DNA of 7,687 bases from Planctomycetota bacterium (GCA_021807585.1 JAKBCQ010000093.1:1-7687); one strand, 5' to 3'. Positions 1-7,382 are shown, numbered from the stretch's first letter. The notes: generated by a model not told the origin, from the sequence alone. Numbers and translations: made by a program.

Positions 1-1089
1 TTTACCCAGATCGTCCGCTGCGCAATACGCCGCGACCCCCTGCGAAACCTTGGCGAGCTCCTCGACGAAATTGACGAGACCAAGATAAAAATAATCTTCG
101 ATGAGCGCGAAGCTCGATACGCGAATTCCGGCCGCGGCGCATCGCCGCGCCTCGGCGAGAGTCGCCCGCGCCGTCTTGTTCGAAGGCGGATACATCAAGA
201 CAAGCTCGCGCCCCTCGATGTGCGCCGTCGGCTCGCCGTCGGTGATGATGATGATTTGCTTATTCGCCGCGTGAACCCTCCCCAACAGGCTGCGGGCGAG
301 CTTAAGACCCGCGTCGATGTTGGTGAAATGCTGCGGAACCCGCTTCGGAAGAGCGTCGAGATCAAACCTCAATAAGATCCGACTGTCGTACATGCTCACG
401 GGCTTGGGCGCCGAATTGATCAAATCTCGCTCGGTCATCACATTCGCAAAACTGTAAAACCCCACCATCTGAATCGAATCTTGCGGATACTGAGCACGCA
501 CCATCGCCTGAAGCGCAAGCGCAACCTTTTTGGTTTGAGCATACTTGCCGAATCGACTCATCGACCCGCTCATATCGATCAACACGACCGTCGCGCACCG
601 GCTTTGATACTCGGTCTCGTGAACCACGTAATCGTCGAGCTTGAGCTTGATCGGAGTCCCGCCCCCTTGACGAATCATCGCGTTCTTGAGCGTTTCATGC
701 ATGTTCAGGTTCGAAAGCGAATCGCCGAAAACATACGGTCTCGATTCGTCGAGCCGGATCGCCCCCGTCCCCTTTTGGCCCGTGTCGTGCTTGCCGATCG
801 AATCGGTCCGAAACGTCTGAAACATCTCGGTGAGCGCACGCTCCTGAATCCGCCGCGCACCCCTCGGAGAAACCGCCCACTTCCCCTCGGTATCGCGCTC
901 GATCAGCCCCGCCTTCTGCAATTGCTCAAGAATCTCGGGCATGTCGGTCTCGTCGAATTGATCGAGATCGCGCAGCACCTGATCGCCGTAATGAAGCATG
1001 TATTCCGACAATTGATCGAACGCGGCGTCGGTCGATTGCGGCTGAAACGCCTGCGATCCGTCCCATTTACTATATTCAAAAATCGCCAT
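1..1089 (-). CDS. VWA-domain protein, partner of MoxR-type ATPase (C-terminus cut by window edge)
   Basis: I translated this frame by hand from the ATG at 1089 down to base 1: 363 codons with no stop, so the gene continues past the left edge. Residues about 50-90 look like a small winged-helix segment (a helix ending KAGLIE, then WAVSPRGARRI). A von Willebrand factor A domain follows, with a complete MIDAS metal site: D172-M-S174-G-S176, T256 in FTNIDAG, and D284 in ITDGEP. The YPPS stretch near 300 and the TPR-free C-terminal part resemble the VWA proteins paired with chelatase-like ATPases in actinobacteria and planctomycetes; from that resemblance I infer that little is missing. Such proteins probably act as substrate or metal adaptors for the AAA+ partner in the cytoplasm; the substrate is unknown. 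The start is 44 nt after the ATPase stop, so the two are likely cotranscribed. An AAAGAG stretch just upstream is a modest ribosome binding site. Confidence 0.88.
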   Translation of the reverse strand, partial: MAIFEYSKWDGSQAFQPQSTDAAFDQLSEYMLHYGDQVLRDLDQFDETDMPEILEQLQKAGLIERDTEGKWAVSPRGARRIQERALTEMFQTFRTDSIGKHDTGQKGTGAIRLDESRPYVFGDSLSNLNMHETLKNAMIRQGGGTPIKLKLDDYVVHETEYQSRCATVVLIDMSGSMSRFGKYAQTKKVALALQAMVRAQYPQDSIQMVGFYSFANVMTERDLINSAPKPVSMYDSRILLRFDLDALPKRVPQHFTNIDAGLKLARSLLGRVHAANKQIIIITDGEPTAHIEGRELVLMYPPSNKTARATLAEARRCAAAGIRVSSFALIEDYFYLGLVNFVEELAKVSQGVAAYCAADDLGK

Positions 1090-1133
1090 GATTCACTCTT
1101 TCTTTAGGTTATACGCGATAGCGATCAAAATAA

Positions 1134-2561
1134 TCAACGCTTGTAAGAAGAAACTCCGTGCTTCACATTCTTATTCAATTTGTTATGCGTATGCAGCCCC
1201 TCCAGGATGAACTCCGCGGCGCTCGCGTGGAGCGCGGGCCTCGCGGCGGGTTCGACGACTTCGGGCGAAATCTTCTTCGCCAACTCCTCGGCCTTTTTGA
1301 GCAATCCGGGAACCTTCTCGACGCGTTTGAGCAGCTCCGCCGCGGGAATCGTATCGCCGATCTCGATCGCCAAACCCGATTCGAACGCCTCGACCGCCGA
1401 ACGAAATTCGCGTGCGTCGCAATATTGTGTGAAAACATTTTTGACCGCCTCGGCGACGATTCGCTCGACGAGTTTGTCCTCCTGTCCTTCGTCCTCGGCC
1501 ATAACGAGCTCGATCTTACCGCGCGAGCTCGCCGACATGTGCGCCATGTCCGACACCCGGGGCACGATCCACGACTCGCCGTTCTGAATCGCCCGCCGCT
1601 CGGCGTTCGAGACGACGTTCTCCAAATTGGCGATCGACATCCGCACCGAAACCCCCGACTGCTGATTGACGTGCGGCGACGTACGAGCCAGCCGCGACGT
1701 CTCCTCGACGACCTCTTTCACATAGGCTGGTATCGCGATCCGACCGCCGTCGCGTTCGAGCCACGCGTTTTGATCGTTGATTTTCACGCCGAGCTCGCGA
1801 GTCAGCGGGTAATGCGTGCGGACGACCGAGCCGATCCGATCCTTGAGCGGAGTGACGATCCGCCCTCGATTCGTATAATCCTCGGGATTCGCCGAAAAAA
1901 CCATGCAGAGGTCAAGATTTAAACGGACGGGAAAGCCTCGAATCTGAACGTCGCGTTCTTCGAGCACGTTGAACAGGCCGACCTGGATCTTGGGGGAAAG
2001 ATCGGGGAGTTCGTTCATGCAAAAGACGCCGCGATTGGCGCGGGGGATCAGCCCGAAGTGCATCGCGAGTTCGCTCGAGAGGTATCTTCCCTCGGCGTGC
2101 TTAATCATATCAATTTCGCCGATCAGATCGGCGATTGTGACGTCGGGCGTGGCGAGTTTTTCTTGATAGCGTTCGTCGCGGCCCACCCACGCGATTGGTG
2201 TATTATCTTTGAGCGTGTTGATTTTATCACGCGATTCGCGTGAGATGGGGGCGTAGGGATGATCGTTAACTTCGGAACCCTCGACGATCGGGATCGCGTC
2301 ATCGAGCAGTTTGACGAGACCTCGCAGCATGCGCGTTTTGGCCTGGCCTCGGAGCCCCAAAAAAAGCATGTCGTGGCGCGAGAGGATGGCGTTTTGGATT
2401 TGCGGAAAGACGGTTTCCTCGTAACCGAGGATTTCTGGAAAGAGGTTTTCGCCTTTTTTGAGCTTGGCGATCAAGTTCCTCCGCATCTCGTTTTTAACCG
2501 ATTCGAGCGGATATCCGCTCGCTTTCAATTCGCCGAGCGTCTGGGGTCGATCCTGGGCCAC
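1134..2561 (-). CDS. MoxR / magnesium-chelatase-I-like AAA+ ATPase
   Basis: A 475-residue AAA+ ATPase. Visible motifs: Walker A GLRGQAKT at 69-76 (Lys75, Thr76); Walker B region [11 protein letters not shown] at about 178-188, where the usual Asp-Glu is Asn183-Glu184; sensor 1 FSANPED near 222-228; a candidate arginine finger in KDRIGS (R242); and a sensor-2-like Arg in SVRMSI (R307). From memory, the NELPDL and [10 protein letters not shown] stretches are typical of the ChlI/BchI-like 'magnesium chelatase' or 'sigma-54-interacting' annotated proteins of planctomycetes and actinobacteria, so the Asn is probably a subfamily trait and not damage. The C-terminal third (about 355-475) is charged and helical. 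ATP hydrolysis presumably remodels a target together with the VWA protein encoded next; no sign of chlorophyll synthesis is seen, so a true Mg-chelatase role is unlikely. The start is GTG at 2561: GGAG lies at 2569-2572, 7 nt upstream, and no better start is needed. Confidence 0.93.
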   Translation of the reverse strand: MAQDRPQTLGELKASGYPLESVKNEMRRNLIAKLKKGENLFPEILGYEETVFPQIQNAILSRHDMLFLGLRGQAKTRMLRGLVKLLDDAIPIVEGSEVNDHPYAPISRESRDKINTLKDNTPIAWVGRDERYQEKLATPDVTIADLIGEIDMIKHAEGRYLSSELAMHFGLIPRANRGVFCMNELPDLSPKIQVGLFNVLEERDVQIRGFPVRLNLDLCMVFSANPEDYTNRGRIVTPLKDRIGSVVRTHYPLTRELGVKINDQNAWLERDGGRIAIPAYVKEVVEETSRLARTSPHVNQQSGVSVRMSIANLENVVSNAERRAIQNGESWIVPRVSDMAHMSASSRGKIELVMAEDEGQEDKLVERIVAEAVKNVFTQYCDAREFRSAVEAFESGLAIEIGDTIPAAELLKRVEKVPGLLKKAEELAKKISPEVVEPAARPALHASAAEFILEGLHTHNKLNKNVKHGVSSYKR

Positions 2562-2568
2562 GAATGAA

Positions 2569-2572
2569 CTCC
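2569..2572 (-). promoter_or_regulatory. Shine-Dalgarno that fixes the GTG start of the MoxR ATPase
   Basis: On the minus strand GGAG stands 7 nt before the GTG at 2561. This spacing supports GTG as the true start even though it is not ATG. Confidence 0.7.
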
Positions 2573-2659
2573 AATTCCAGATGAGTACTTGGTTTATGTC
2601 GTGTTTAACGTTCGTTTGGCTCCGGAACCGAATCCGGTATACAACCGAGAGTCCATAAA

Positions 2660-2688
2660 ATCGTAGACGTCGCGGCGGCGATCGTCAA
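2660..2688 (-). promoter_or_regulatory. Candidate sigma70 promoter of the MoxR-VWA operon
   Basis: On the minus strand a -35 box TTGACG (2683-2688, 5 of 6 to consensus) is separated by exactly 17 nt from a -10 box TACGAT (2660-2665, 4 of 6). Transcription would begin near 2652 and leave a leader of about 90 nt before the GTG at 2561. This is seen directly in the sequence. Promoter function is inferred, and planctomycete promoters are poorly characterised. Confidence 0.45.
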
Positions 2689-2785
2689 CGCGGGGAGGGT
2701 CGATCGGTTTCGGTCGAGATGATCCGTTGATCGCACCGAGAGACCTCCGGGAAGGCCGCGGCTTCACGACTTTTGGTCTTTGAGA

Positions 2786-2794
2786 TGTTATGAT
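2786..2794 (+). promoter_or_regulatory. Candidate extended -10 promoter of the methyltransferase
   Basis: TATGAT at 2789-2794 matches the -10 consensus at 5 of 6 bases and is preceded by TGT (2786-2788), the extended -10 signature. No good -35 box stands 17 nt upstream, which an extended -10 can tolerate. Transcription would begin near 2801, giving a leader of about 80 nt. A near-palindrome, GACTTTTGGTC (2768-2778), lies where the -35 box would be; see the findings. Confidence 0.35.
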
Positions 2795-2881
2795 GATCGC
2801 GGTTTGGTATGGACACAGCATTTGAAGATTCTTTTGTCCCTGGATCAGTACAGAGGAAGCGATCGGAGACCTTAAATATAT

Positions 2882-3862
2882 ATGAATGAATACTTGTATG
2901 AAACATCGTTCGGCAAAGCCTACGTAGACGATTCACTCAAGTTTATGAGCACCCTCACGACCGGCGGCGTCAATCTTATTATGACGTCGCCGCCGTATGC
3001 GCTTCATTTCAAAAAGGAATACGGCAACGCCGATCAGGGCGATTACATCAAATGGTTCATGCCCTTCGCCGCCGAGATGCATCGCATCTTGGCCGACGAC
3101 GGCAGTTTCGTTCTCGATATCGGCGGCGCCTGGACGCCTGGCAGGCCGACTCGGTCGCTCTATCATTTTGAATTGTTGATCGCGCTTTGCAAGGAGGCTG
3201 GTTTTCATCTGGCGCAAGAATTCTTTTGGTACAACCCGGCCAAGCTCCCTTCGCCCGCCGAGTGGGTGAATGTTCGCAAAAATCGAGTCAAGGATTCGGT
3301 CGAATGTGTTTGGTGGCTTTCGAAATCATCTTGGCCGAAAGCCGATAACCAGAAAGTTCTTCAAGAATACAGCCCCGATATGAAACGGTTGCTTAAGCGC
3401 GGATATACGGCGAAAGTGCGGCCGTCGGGGCATATCATCACCAAAAAGTTCATCGACCGCGGCGGCTCAATTCCTGGCAATATAATCATATGCGGTAATA
3501 ACGACGCCAACGGCCATTATCTCGAGCGTTGCAAAGAGACGGGCGTCAAACCGCATCCCGCGCGATTTCCGATCCAGTTGCCGCTTTTCTTCATCCGATT
3601 CCTCACCGATCCCGGCGATCTTGTGATCGATCCGTTCGCCGGAAGCAATACGACCGGCGAGGCGTGCGAGGAATTGGAGCGAAAATGGATCGCCGTCGAG
3701 CTCAATTCCGAATATCTCGATGCCGGCCGGTATCGCTTTGAGCCGCATGAAAGACAGAACGACGAAGGAGCGGAGCGGGAGCGAGATCAGGCCGAGGCCG
3801 TTCCGACCCGAGGCGGGAAGAATCGTCGCTTCAAGAAGGGTGAACCGTTGTTATTCGATTGA
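2882..3862 (+). CDS. DNA (cytosine-N4)-methyltransferase, M.PvuII-like, beta class
   Basis: A 326-residue S-adenosylmethionine-dependent DNA methylase that acts on chromosomal DNA. Catalytic motif IV is TSPPY at 35-39, the (S/T)SPP(Y/F) form typical of N4-cytosine enzymes. The SAM-binding motif FAGSNTTG is at 252-259, near the C-terminus; this catalytic-before-SAM order defines the beta class. Several stretches match M.PvuII as I remember it: [13 protein letters not shown] at the start, [10 protein letters not shown] (121-130), [11 protein letters not shown] (135-145), RPSGH (180-184), GGSIPGN (194-200) and HPARFP (225-230). PvuII methylase is about 336 residues and modifies CAGCTG, so the same or a related target is plausible but unproven. 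Residues after about 288 form a charged Arg/Lys/Glu tail. The ATG at 2882 is preceded by an in-frame TAA at 2873, which leaves it as the only ATG start; GGAG (2865-2868) is 13 nt away, rather far. No endonuclease or controller gene is visible nearby, so this is probably a solitary methylase or a restriction-modification remnant. Confidence 0.93.
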   Translation: MNEYLYETSFGKAYVDDSLKFMSTLTTGGVNLIMTSPPYALHFKKEYGNADQGDYIKWFMPFAAEMHRILADDGSFVLDIGGAWTPGRPTRSLYHFELLIALCKEAGFHLAQEFFWYNPAKLPSPAEWVNVRKNRVKDSVECVWWLSKSSWPKADNQKVLQEYSPDMKRLLKRGYTAKVRPSGHIITKKFIDRGGSIPGNIIICGNNDANGHYLERCKETGVKPHPARFPIQLPLFFIRFLTDPGDLVIDPFAGSNTTGEACEELERKWIAVELNSEYLDAGRYRFEPHERQNDEGAERERDQAEAVPTRGGKNRRFKKGEPLLFD

Positions 3863-4053
3863 TGTGATCGTCAATTCCTCACTTCGATACTGAATGACGG
3901 CATCATCATGATTGTCTCAACCGCAGTCACTCCATGCTTGACTAATTGCTTGTTTCTGCAATACATATTGTTGAATACCCAAGACAGGAATGAAAGGAGG
4001 AACGCGATAACTGATCCGAAACGCGGGGCTATTTGCAATCACATCAATCGAAT
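3853..4053. repeat. 16-nt perfect inverted repeat (arms 3853-3868 and 4038-4053)
   Basis: The left arm ATTCGATTGATGTGAT is repeated exactly in reverse complement at 4038-4053. The left arm includes the last two codons and the TGA stop of the methyltransferase. The enclosed 169 bases hold no recognised gene, only a 55-codon minus-strand open frame that begins with TTG at 4038 and ends at 3871, with one hydrophobic segment. The arms could be the ends of a small non-autonomous element or the trace of an inverted duplication. No convincing target-site duplication flanks them. Confidence 0.6.
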
Positions 4054-4148
4054 CGGAACCTTAAAACTACCAATACATATAACCTCATTTTCTTGCTGAT
4101 CGAGATTCCTAACCCTGTGCATGGCGCGAATGCCTGACCGCTAACACG

Positions 4149-4592
4149 TCATTTACTCCAGATGATCTTCCTGACTGATTCGCTGACGATATCTACAAGA
4201 ACGTCACGAATTGCAGCAGAGATTGGCTTTGCAACCTTCGTCATAGCCATCTTGAAGCGACTGGCAGCGACTTGGGAAGCCGTCGTATCACATATCATAT
4301 CGTCCAAATCTCTTTTGAACTCGGCAACCTACTCCTCATTCGCCCCGCTTTCGAAGAACAGATCCAGCACGTCCTGCTACTTACGCTCAGTCCCGGGGAA
4401 GGGCTTGCCGCAATAGTTGCAATGAAGAGGAGGGACGTACTTCGAAGTTGTCATCGATCCCCAAAAATAGCCTCGAATTGGTTTATTGCATGCAGGACAG
4501 GAAGTGATTGTGGGTTGACTACACTTATCACAGAATGATTTATTGACCTCAGGCATACGATATGAGGTAGCATTCGCAACGTGTCCATTCAT
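4149..4592 (-). pseudogene. DUF2321 zinc-ribbon protein gene interrupted by two in-frame TAG codons
   Basis: Read from ATG 4592 to the TGA at 4149-4151, this frame has 147 sense or stop-interrupted codons. The N-terminal 71 residues carry three CxxC pairs (C21/C24, C32/C35, C58/C61), with TITSCPACNKPIRG and HCNYCGKPFP strings that I recognise as the DUF2321 family (function unknown). A TAG then occurs at codon 72 (4377-4379) and another at codon 88 (4329-4331). Beyond them the same frame still reads as the family's C-terminal part: DDMICDTTASQVAASRFKM, then IRDVLVDIVSESVRKIIW just before the final stop. No frameshift is needed. Upstream of the ATG the in-frame codons give DVAQVC, which also fits the family (usually ...DVALVCLNGH), yet no ATG, GTG or TTG start exists there, so the original start seems lost too. 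This is most simply a recently dead gene; a translated 71-residue zinc-ribbon fragment or stop-codon readthrough is possible. Base composition is lower in GC than the flanking core genes. Confidence 0.75.
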
Positions 4593-5011
4593 GCAAACCT
4601 GAGCGACATCGCAGCCTTCCTGCTTCTGTCAGGTGCTAAATCTCTCGAACTACTCTGCCAACCGCCGAACAGATTGCGTTCCATCGATGACGCTCCTGAA
4701 GCAGCTAAGCGATATCGTGGTACTTCTATTACCACGATCACGAATAAACGATACCAGATCCCATTGCGCGTTACACTATGGCTATGCTATCCATTATCAG
4801 AACCCATGACAATGCTTATCAAACAACTTTCAAATCAAGCGGTCCTTCCCCACCTCCGCTTTTCCAGCTCAACTCCCCGGTTTCATCTTGGCTGTTAAGA
4901 TTCCAACCGTTAGAATCTACCATGCGGCAGAAATCGGATGCAGGTCTTGAGACAAACTAAGAAAAAAGGCCACCAACCGATTTGATGTAAGAGCTCACTC
5001 AATAACTGCTT
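4593..5011. other. Gene-free stretch between the DUF2321 remnant and tRNA-Gly
   Basis: Apart from the possible decayed fragment at 4629-4775, no frame here looks like a real protein. Plus-strand frames such as 4581-4898 have no motif and are Ser/Leu/Pro-rich. A 9-bp perfect hairpin lies at 4714-4722/4730-4738 with a 7-nt loop and no T-tract, so it is not a terminator. The stretch is visibly poorer in GC than the genes on either side. Confidence 0.5.
4629..4775 (-). pseudogene. Possible decayed gene fragment upstream of the DUF2321 remnant
   Basis: In the same minus-strand frame as the DUF2321 remnant there is an open stretch from 4775 to a TAG at 4650-4652. It reads like ordinary protein (for example WDLVSFIRDRGN, then FRSVIDGTQSVRRLAE). 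After the TAG it continues FERFST to a TGA at 4629-4631, and AGGAAGG, a strong ribosome-binding sequence, follows just before the DUF2321 frame. This looks like the tail of an upstream cotranscribed gene. I do not recognise the family. Further upstream (4776-4800) the frame is full of stops and no start is present. A second minus frame over the same bases is also open, so the choice of frame is uncertain. Confidence 0.3.
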
Positions 5012-5083
<72 letters not shown>

Positions 5084-5326
5084 TTTCATAAACCTTGATC
5101 ATGCCGAAGATCGCGATTTGCTCGCCTTCGTCGCGCATCGCGAAATGATCGATGCCGACGGGTATCGTTCGATCTCAACATCCCGCCAGGCCATTGCTCG
5201 TAGCCCAACCAAAATCAAGCGACACTCTTGTCGTTATCTCGATCATCGAACGCCTGGAATCGCGGCGGAATCATGCTTCCAATTCGCCTTGACGTGATCG
5301 TCGACCTCGATTACGGTTCCGCCATC
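5084..5326 (+). other. Leader region between tRNA-Gly and the cytochrome-like gene
   Basis: These 243 bases hold no recognisable gene. The frame reading out of the tRNA (5034-5297) starts inside the tRNA itself and has no motif. I found no convincing -35/-10 pair, so the promoter of the cytochrome-like gene is not located. Confidence 0.5.
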
Positions 5327-7159
5327 ATGTCTACCAAAATCTCATTCTTGACGACGGGTCTGGTCGCTCTTGGACTGATCTGGACCTCCCGCGGGCGAGC
5401 CCAGGAGTCCGACGTTCGAGCGCGCCGTCCCGATGCGGCTGCGGCCGCGGCGCCGTCCAAGACGGTGCACATGTTGTCCGACGGTCGCGTTCTCAAGGGA
5501 TTTCTCTCGGAACGCGACGAAACGCATTACTCGATTCGGCAAAAATTCGGCCGATTCGATTTCCCCAAGGCCGATCTCGTGATGAGCTTCGGGTCGCTTC
5601 ACGACCTGTATCGCTATCGACTTAACCAATTCCCCGAAAGCGACCCCGACGAGCACCTCAAGCTTGCGCGCTGGTGCCTCAAAGAAAAAATGATGGACGA
5701 GGCCCGCGCCGAACTCGAAGCCGTCGTGAAATACGCTCCCAAGGACCGTATTGCGCAGGCGATGATCGAAAAGCTCGACGCCGACGCCGAACGCGTCGCT
5801 TCAAACCGCGATGCGGACGTCGTCCGAACCAGCCTCGATCCCGCCTCGGCCTCGCCCCCTCCCGCGCTCGATCCCGTCGCAATCCAGGCGGCCAAACGCG
5901 AACTCGGAGTCGGCGACGTCCCCGTGATCTTCGACCTCCCCCCTCCCCTTGCGGTCAAACGCGCACAAGAATTTTCAACGATTATTCATCCCATTCTTCA
6001 AAATAAATGCGCATCTTGTCATAACGAACGATTCAACGGAGCGTTCCGTTTGATCGAAATCCGCGGCGGTCGATCGATTCGAGGCGACGAACTGAGGGTG
6101 AACCTCGATGCGACGCTCCAGTTGATCGATCCCGAGCGGCTCGAGAAGAGCGATTTGCTCACGAGTTTGTTGATGCCGCATAAGTCGCTGAGACGATCGA
6201 TTCTGGGGGGGCAAAACGACCCGTATTATCAAATCATCTCGACCTGGGTGAGCAAGCTTCGGCCGCAGCGCGGCGCTGAAACGCGTCGAACGAACGCAGG
6301 AGCGGGGTTCGATCCGTCGGCCGGGACGGCTCAGGAAACGGCCGCGGCGCCGGCTCGGGGGCGCGGTAACACGCCCGCGGCGGGATTCGCAGCCGACCGT
6401 TTACCCAAGGACGCTCGAGCCGCAGTGAACGAAGGGACCGGCTTGAACGAAGCCGACGCGCTCGCCGCGCAGGCCGAGGCCGAACTGCCTCCCGAGCCGA
6501 GGCGCCGAACGATGCCGGGGCAAATCCTGCCGGGAAGCTATTCGGGTGTGAATCCGATTCCTCCCGAGGGGACGCAATTCCCCACCAATCAACAACTCGC
6601 TGAACAGATCGCCAGGTCGTACACTCCGAAGGGGCGAGCGCTCTTGCCCGAAGGGATGTACACTCCAGGAAAGCGGATCGACCTTGGCGCTCAGGGCTCG
6701 GTTGCCGCGTTTCCTCAGGGAGCGGCCCTCCCTCCAGATGCGGGGATGCCGCGAGCCGCGGTCACGCCTCCCGGGGGGATGAATCCGCGAGCCGCGGCGA
6801 TGCCGAGGGGCGCGGCGGCGGTTCCGCAACCAACTCCCGATTTCGCCCGCGTTCCACGAACCGATGATTCCGACGACGTGATTCCTCCGCCGCAAGCGAT
6901 ACCTCCGCGGCGCGGCTCAATGACACCAGGCGGACGACCTTTGAATGCGGCGCCCGGAATCAATCCGATCGCCCTTCCGGCCGCTTCCGATCCTGCGCTT
7001 CGGCCGGCGTCGATTCCGTCCGCTCCAGGAGGGCCCGCCGCCTCGGGAGTTCCCGCCGCTCCGGCGACCAAGGCGAAGAAACCCGCGAAAAAATCGAAAA
7101 TCGATTTAAACGCATATCAGGAACTTCTTATGAATCGCAACGGGGGACGAAATCCCTAA
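5327..7159 (+). CDS. Exported planctomycete c-type-cytochrome-like protein with Pro/Ala-rich tail
   Basis: A 610-residue protein from ATG 5327. I chose this start because it gives a clean Sec signal peptide: Lys4, a hydrophobic core at about 5-19, and a probable cut after A25 (GRA before QES). Open codons continue upstream to 5228, with an alternative ATG at 5273, but those would bury the signal; no clear ribosome binding site decides between them. Residues about 44-100 form a beta-rich segment (DGRVLKG ... HYSIRQKFGRFDFPKADL), and 105-155 a TPR-like helical part (HLKLARWCLKEKMMDEAR). At 228-232 CASCH is a single haem-c attachment motif within HPILQNKCASCH, as in planctomycete PSCyt1-type cytochromes. 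From about 325 on the chain is Pro/Ala/Gly/Arg-rich low complexity and ends in a Lys-rich patch (about 581-592) and an amphipathic tail. It probably acts outside the inner membrane. Its redox role is inferred from the motif only; the axial sixth ligand is not evident. It is a single-gene unit with its own terminator. Confidence 0.85.
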   Translation: MSTKISFLTTGLVALGLIWTSRGRAQESDVRARRPDAAAAAAPSKTVHMLSDGRVLKGFLSERDETHYSIRQKFGRFDFPKADLVMSFGSLHDLYRYRLNQFPESDPDEHLKLARWCLKEKMMDEARAELEAVVKYAPKDRIAQAMIEKLDADAERVASNRDADVVRTSLDPASASPPPALDPVAIQAAKRELGVGDVPVIFDLPPPLAVKRAQEFSTIIHPILQNKCASCHNERFNGAFRLIEIRGGRSIRGDELRVNLDATLQLIDPERLEKSDLLTSLLMPHKSLRRSILGGQNDPYYQIISTWVSKLRPQRGAETRRTNAGAGFDPSAGTAQETAAAPARGRGNTPAAGFAADRLPKDARAAVNEGTGLNEADALAAQAEAELPPEPRRRTMPGQILPGSYSGVNPIPPEGTQFPTNQQLAEQIARSYTPKGRALLPEGMYTPGKRIDLGAQGSVAAFPQGAALPPDAGMPRAAVTPPGGMNPRAAAMPRGAAAVPQPTPDFARVPRTDDSDDVIPPPQAIPPRRGSMTPGGRPLNAAPGINPIALPAASDPALRPASIPSAPGGPAASGVPAAPATKAKKPAKKSKIDLNAYQELLMNRNGGRNP

Positions 7160-7186
7160 GCGTTTGTCGATTATTTTCGCTCAACC

Positions 7187-7222
7187 GAGGTCGATCGCTC
7201 ACGGGCGATCGGCCTCTTTTTT
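7187..7222 (+). terminator. Intrinsic terminator after the cytochrome-like gene
   Basis: A 12-bp stem (7187-7198 with 7205-7216, one T-G wobble, core CGATCGC/GCGATCG) closes a 6-nt loop and is followed at once by six T (7217-7222). It starts 27 nt after the TAA and should end the transcript cleanly, so the following dehydrogenase gene has its own promoter. Confidence 0.92.
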
Positions 7223-7303
7223 GTGCGCTCGCGAAATGAACAAGTACACTTGCCAAAGGACGACGATCGCGGCGCGTCGATCTTGCTCAAACCGAACGAC
7301 TCC

Positions 7304-7331
7304 TTGATTTCGTGATCATGCGGTCTAAAAG
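7304..7331 (+). promoter_or_regulatory. Weak candidate promoter of the dehydrogenase gene
   Basis: TTGATT (7304-7309, 4 of 6) and TAAAAG (7326-7331, 4 of 6) are 16 nt apart, between the terminator and the gene start at 7383. Matches of this quality are common by chance; I list it because a promoter must lie in this 160-base gap. Confidence 0.22.
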
Positions 7332-7382
7332 AATGAGAATGGTTCGGCTCGATTCGGGCGGTCTTTCGACGGGTGAATCGTC

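Larger units (their letters stand above)
2562..2881. other. Divergent intergenic region between the MoxR operon and the methyltransferase
   Basis: This 320-base gap separates two divergent genes. I see one promoter candidate facing each way and the two ribosome binding sites. Short frames inside it (for example minus 2594-2821) show no recognisable domain and carry low-complexity Arg/Pro-rich peptides, so I do not call a gene. Confidence 0.6.

Noticed and set aside
481..1107. Plus-strand 208-codon open frame over the VWA gene
   Set aside because: Antisense shadow; the minus-strand frame carries a full MIDAS site and winged-helix-like region.
1158..1922. Plus-strand 254-codon open frame opposite the MoxR gene
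   Set aside because: Antisense shadow of a GC-rich gene; the peptide is Arg/Leu-rich without motifs, while the minus strand encodes clear AAA+ motifs.
3871..4038. Minus-strand 55-codon open frame with a hydrophobic segment, TTG start at 4038
   Set aside because: It has no ATG start, no recognised family and no ribosome binding site I trust, and lies inside the inverted-repeat unit. Kept only as a remark in the repeat entry.
4714..4738. 9-bp perfect hairpin with 7-nt loop (ATCGTGGTA/TACCACGAT)
   Set aside because: It has no T-tract, and a stem this short is expected at roughly 0.2 per window of this size by chance. It also lies within possible decayed coding sequence.
5228..5326. N-terminal extension of the cytochrome-like protein from TTG 5228 or ATG 5273
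   Set aside because: It would place 18-33 charged residues before a well-formed signal peptide; ATG 5327 is the better start.
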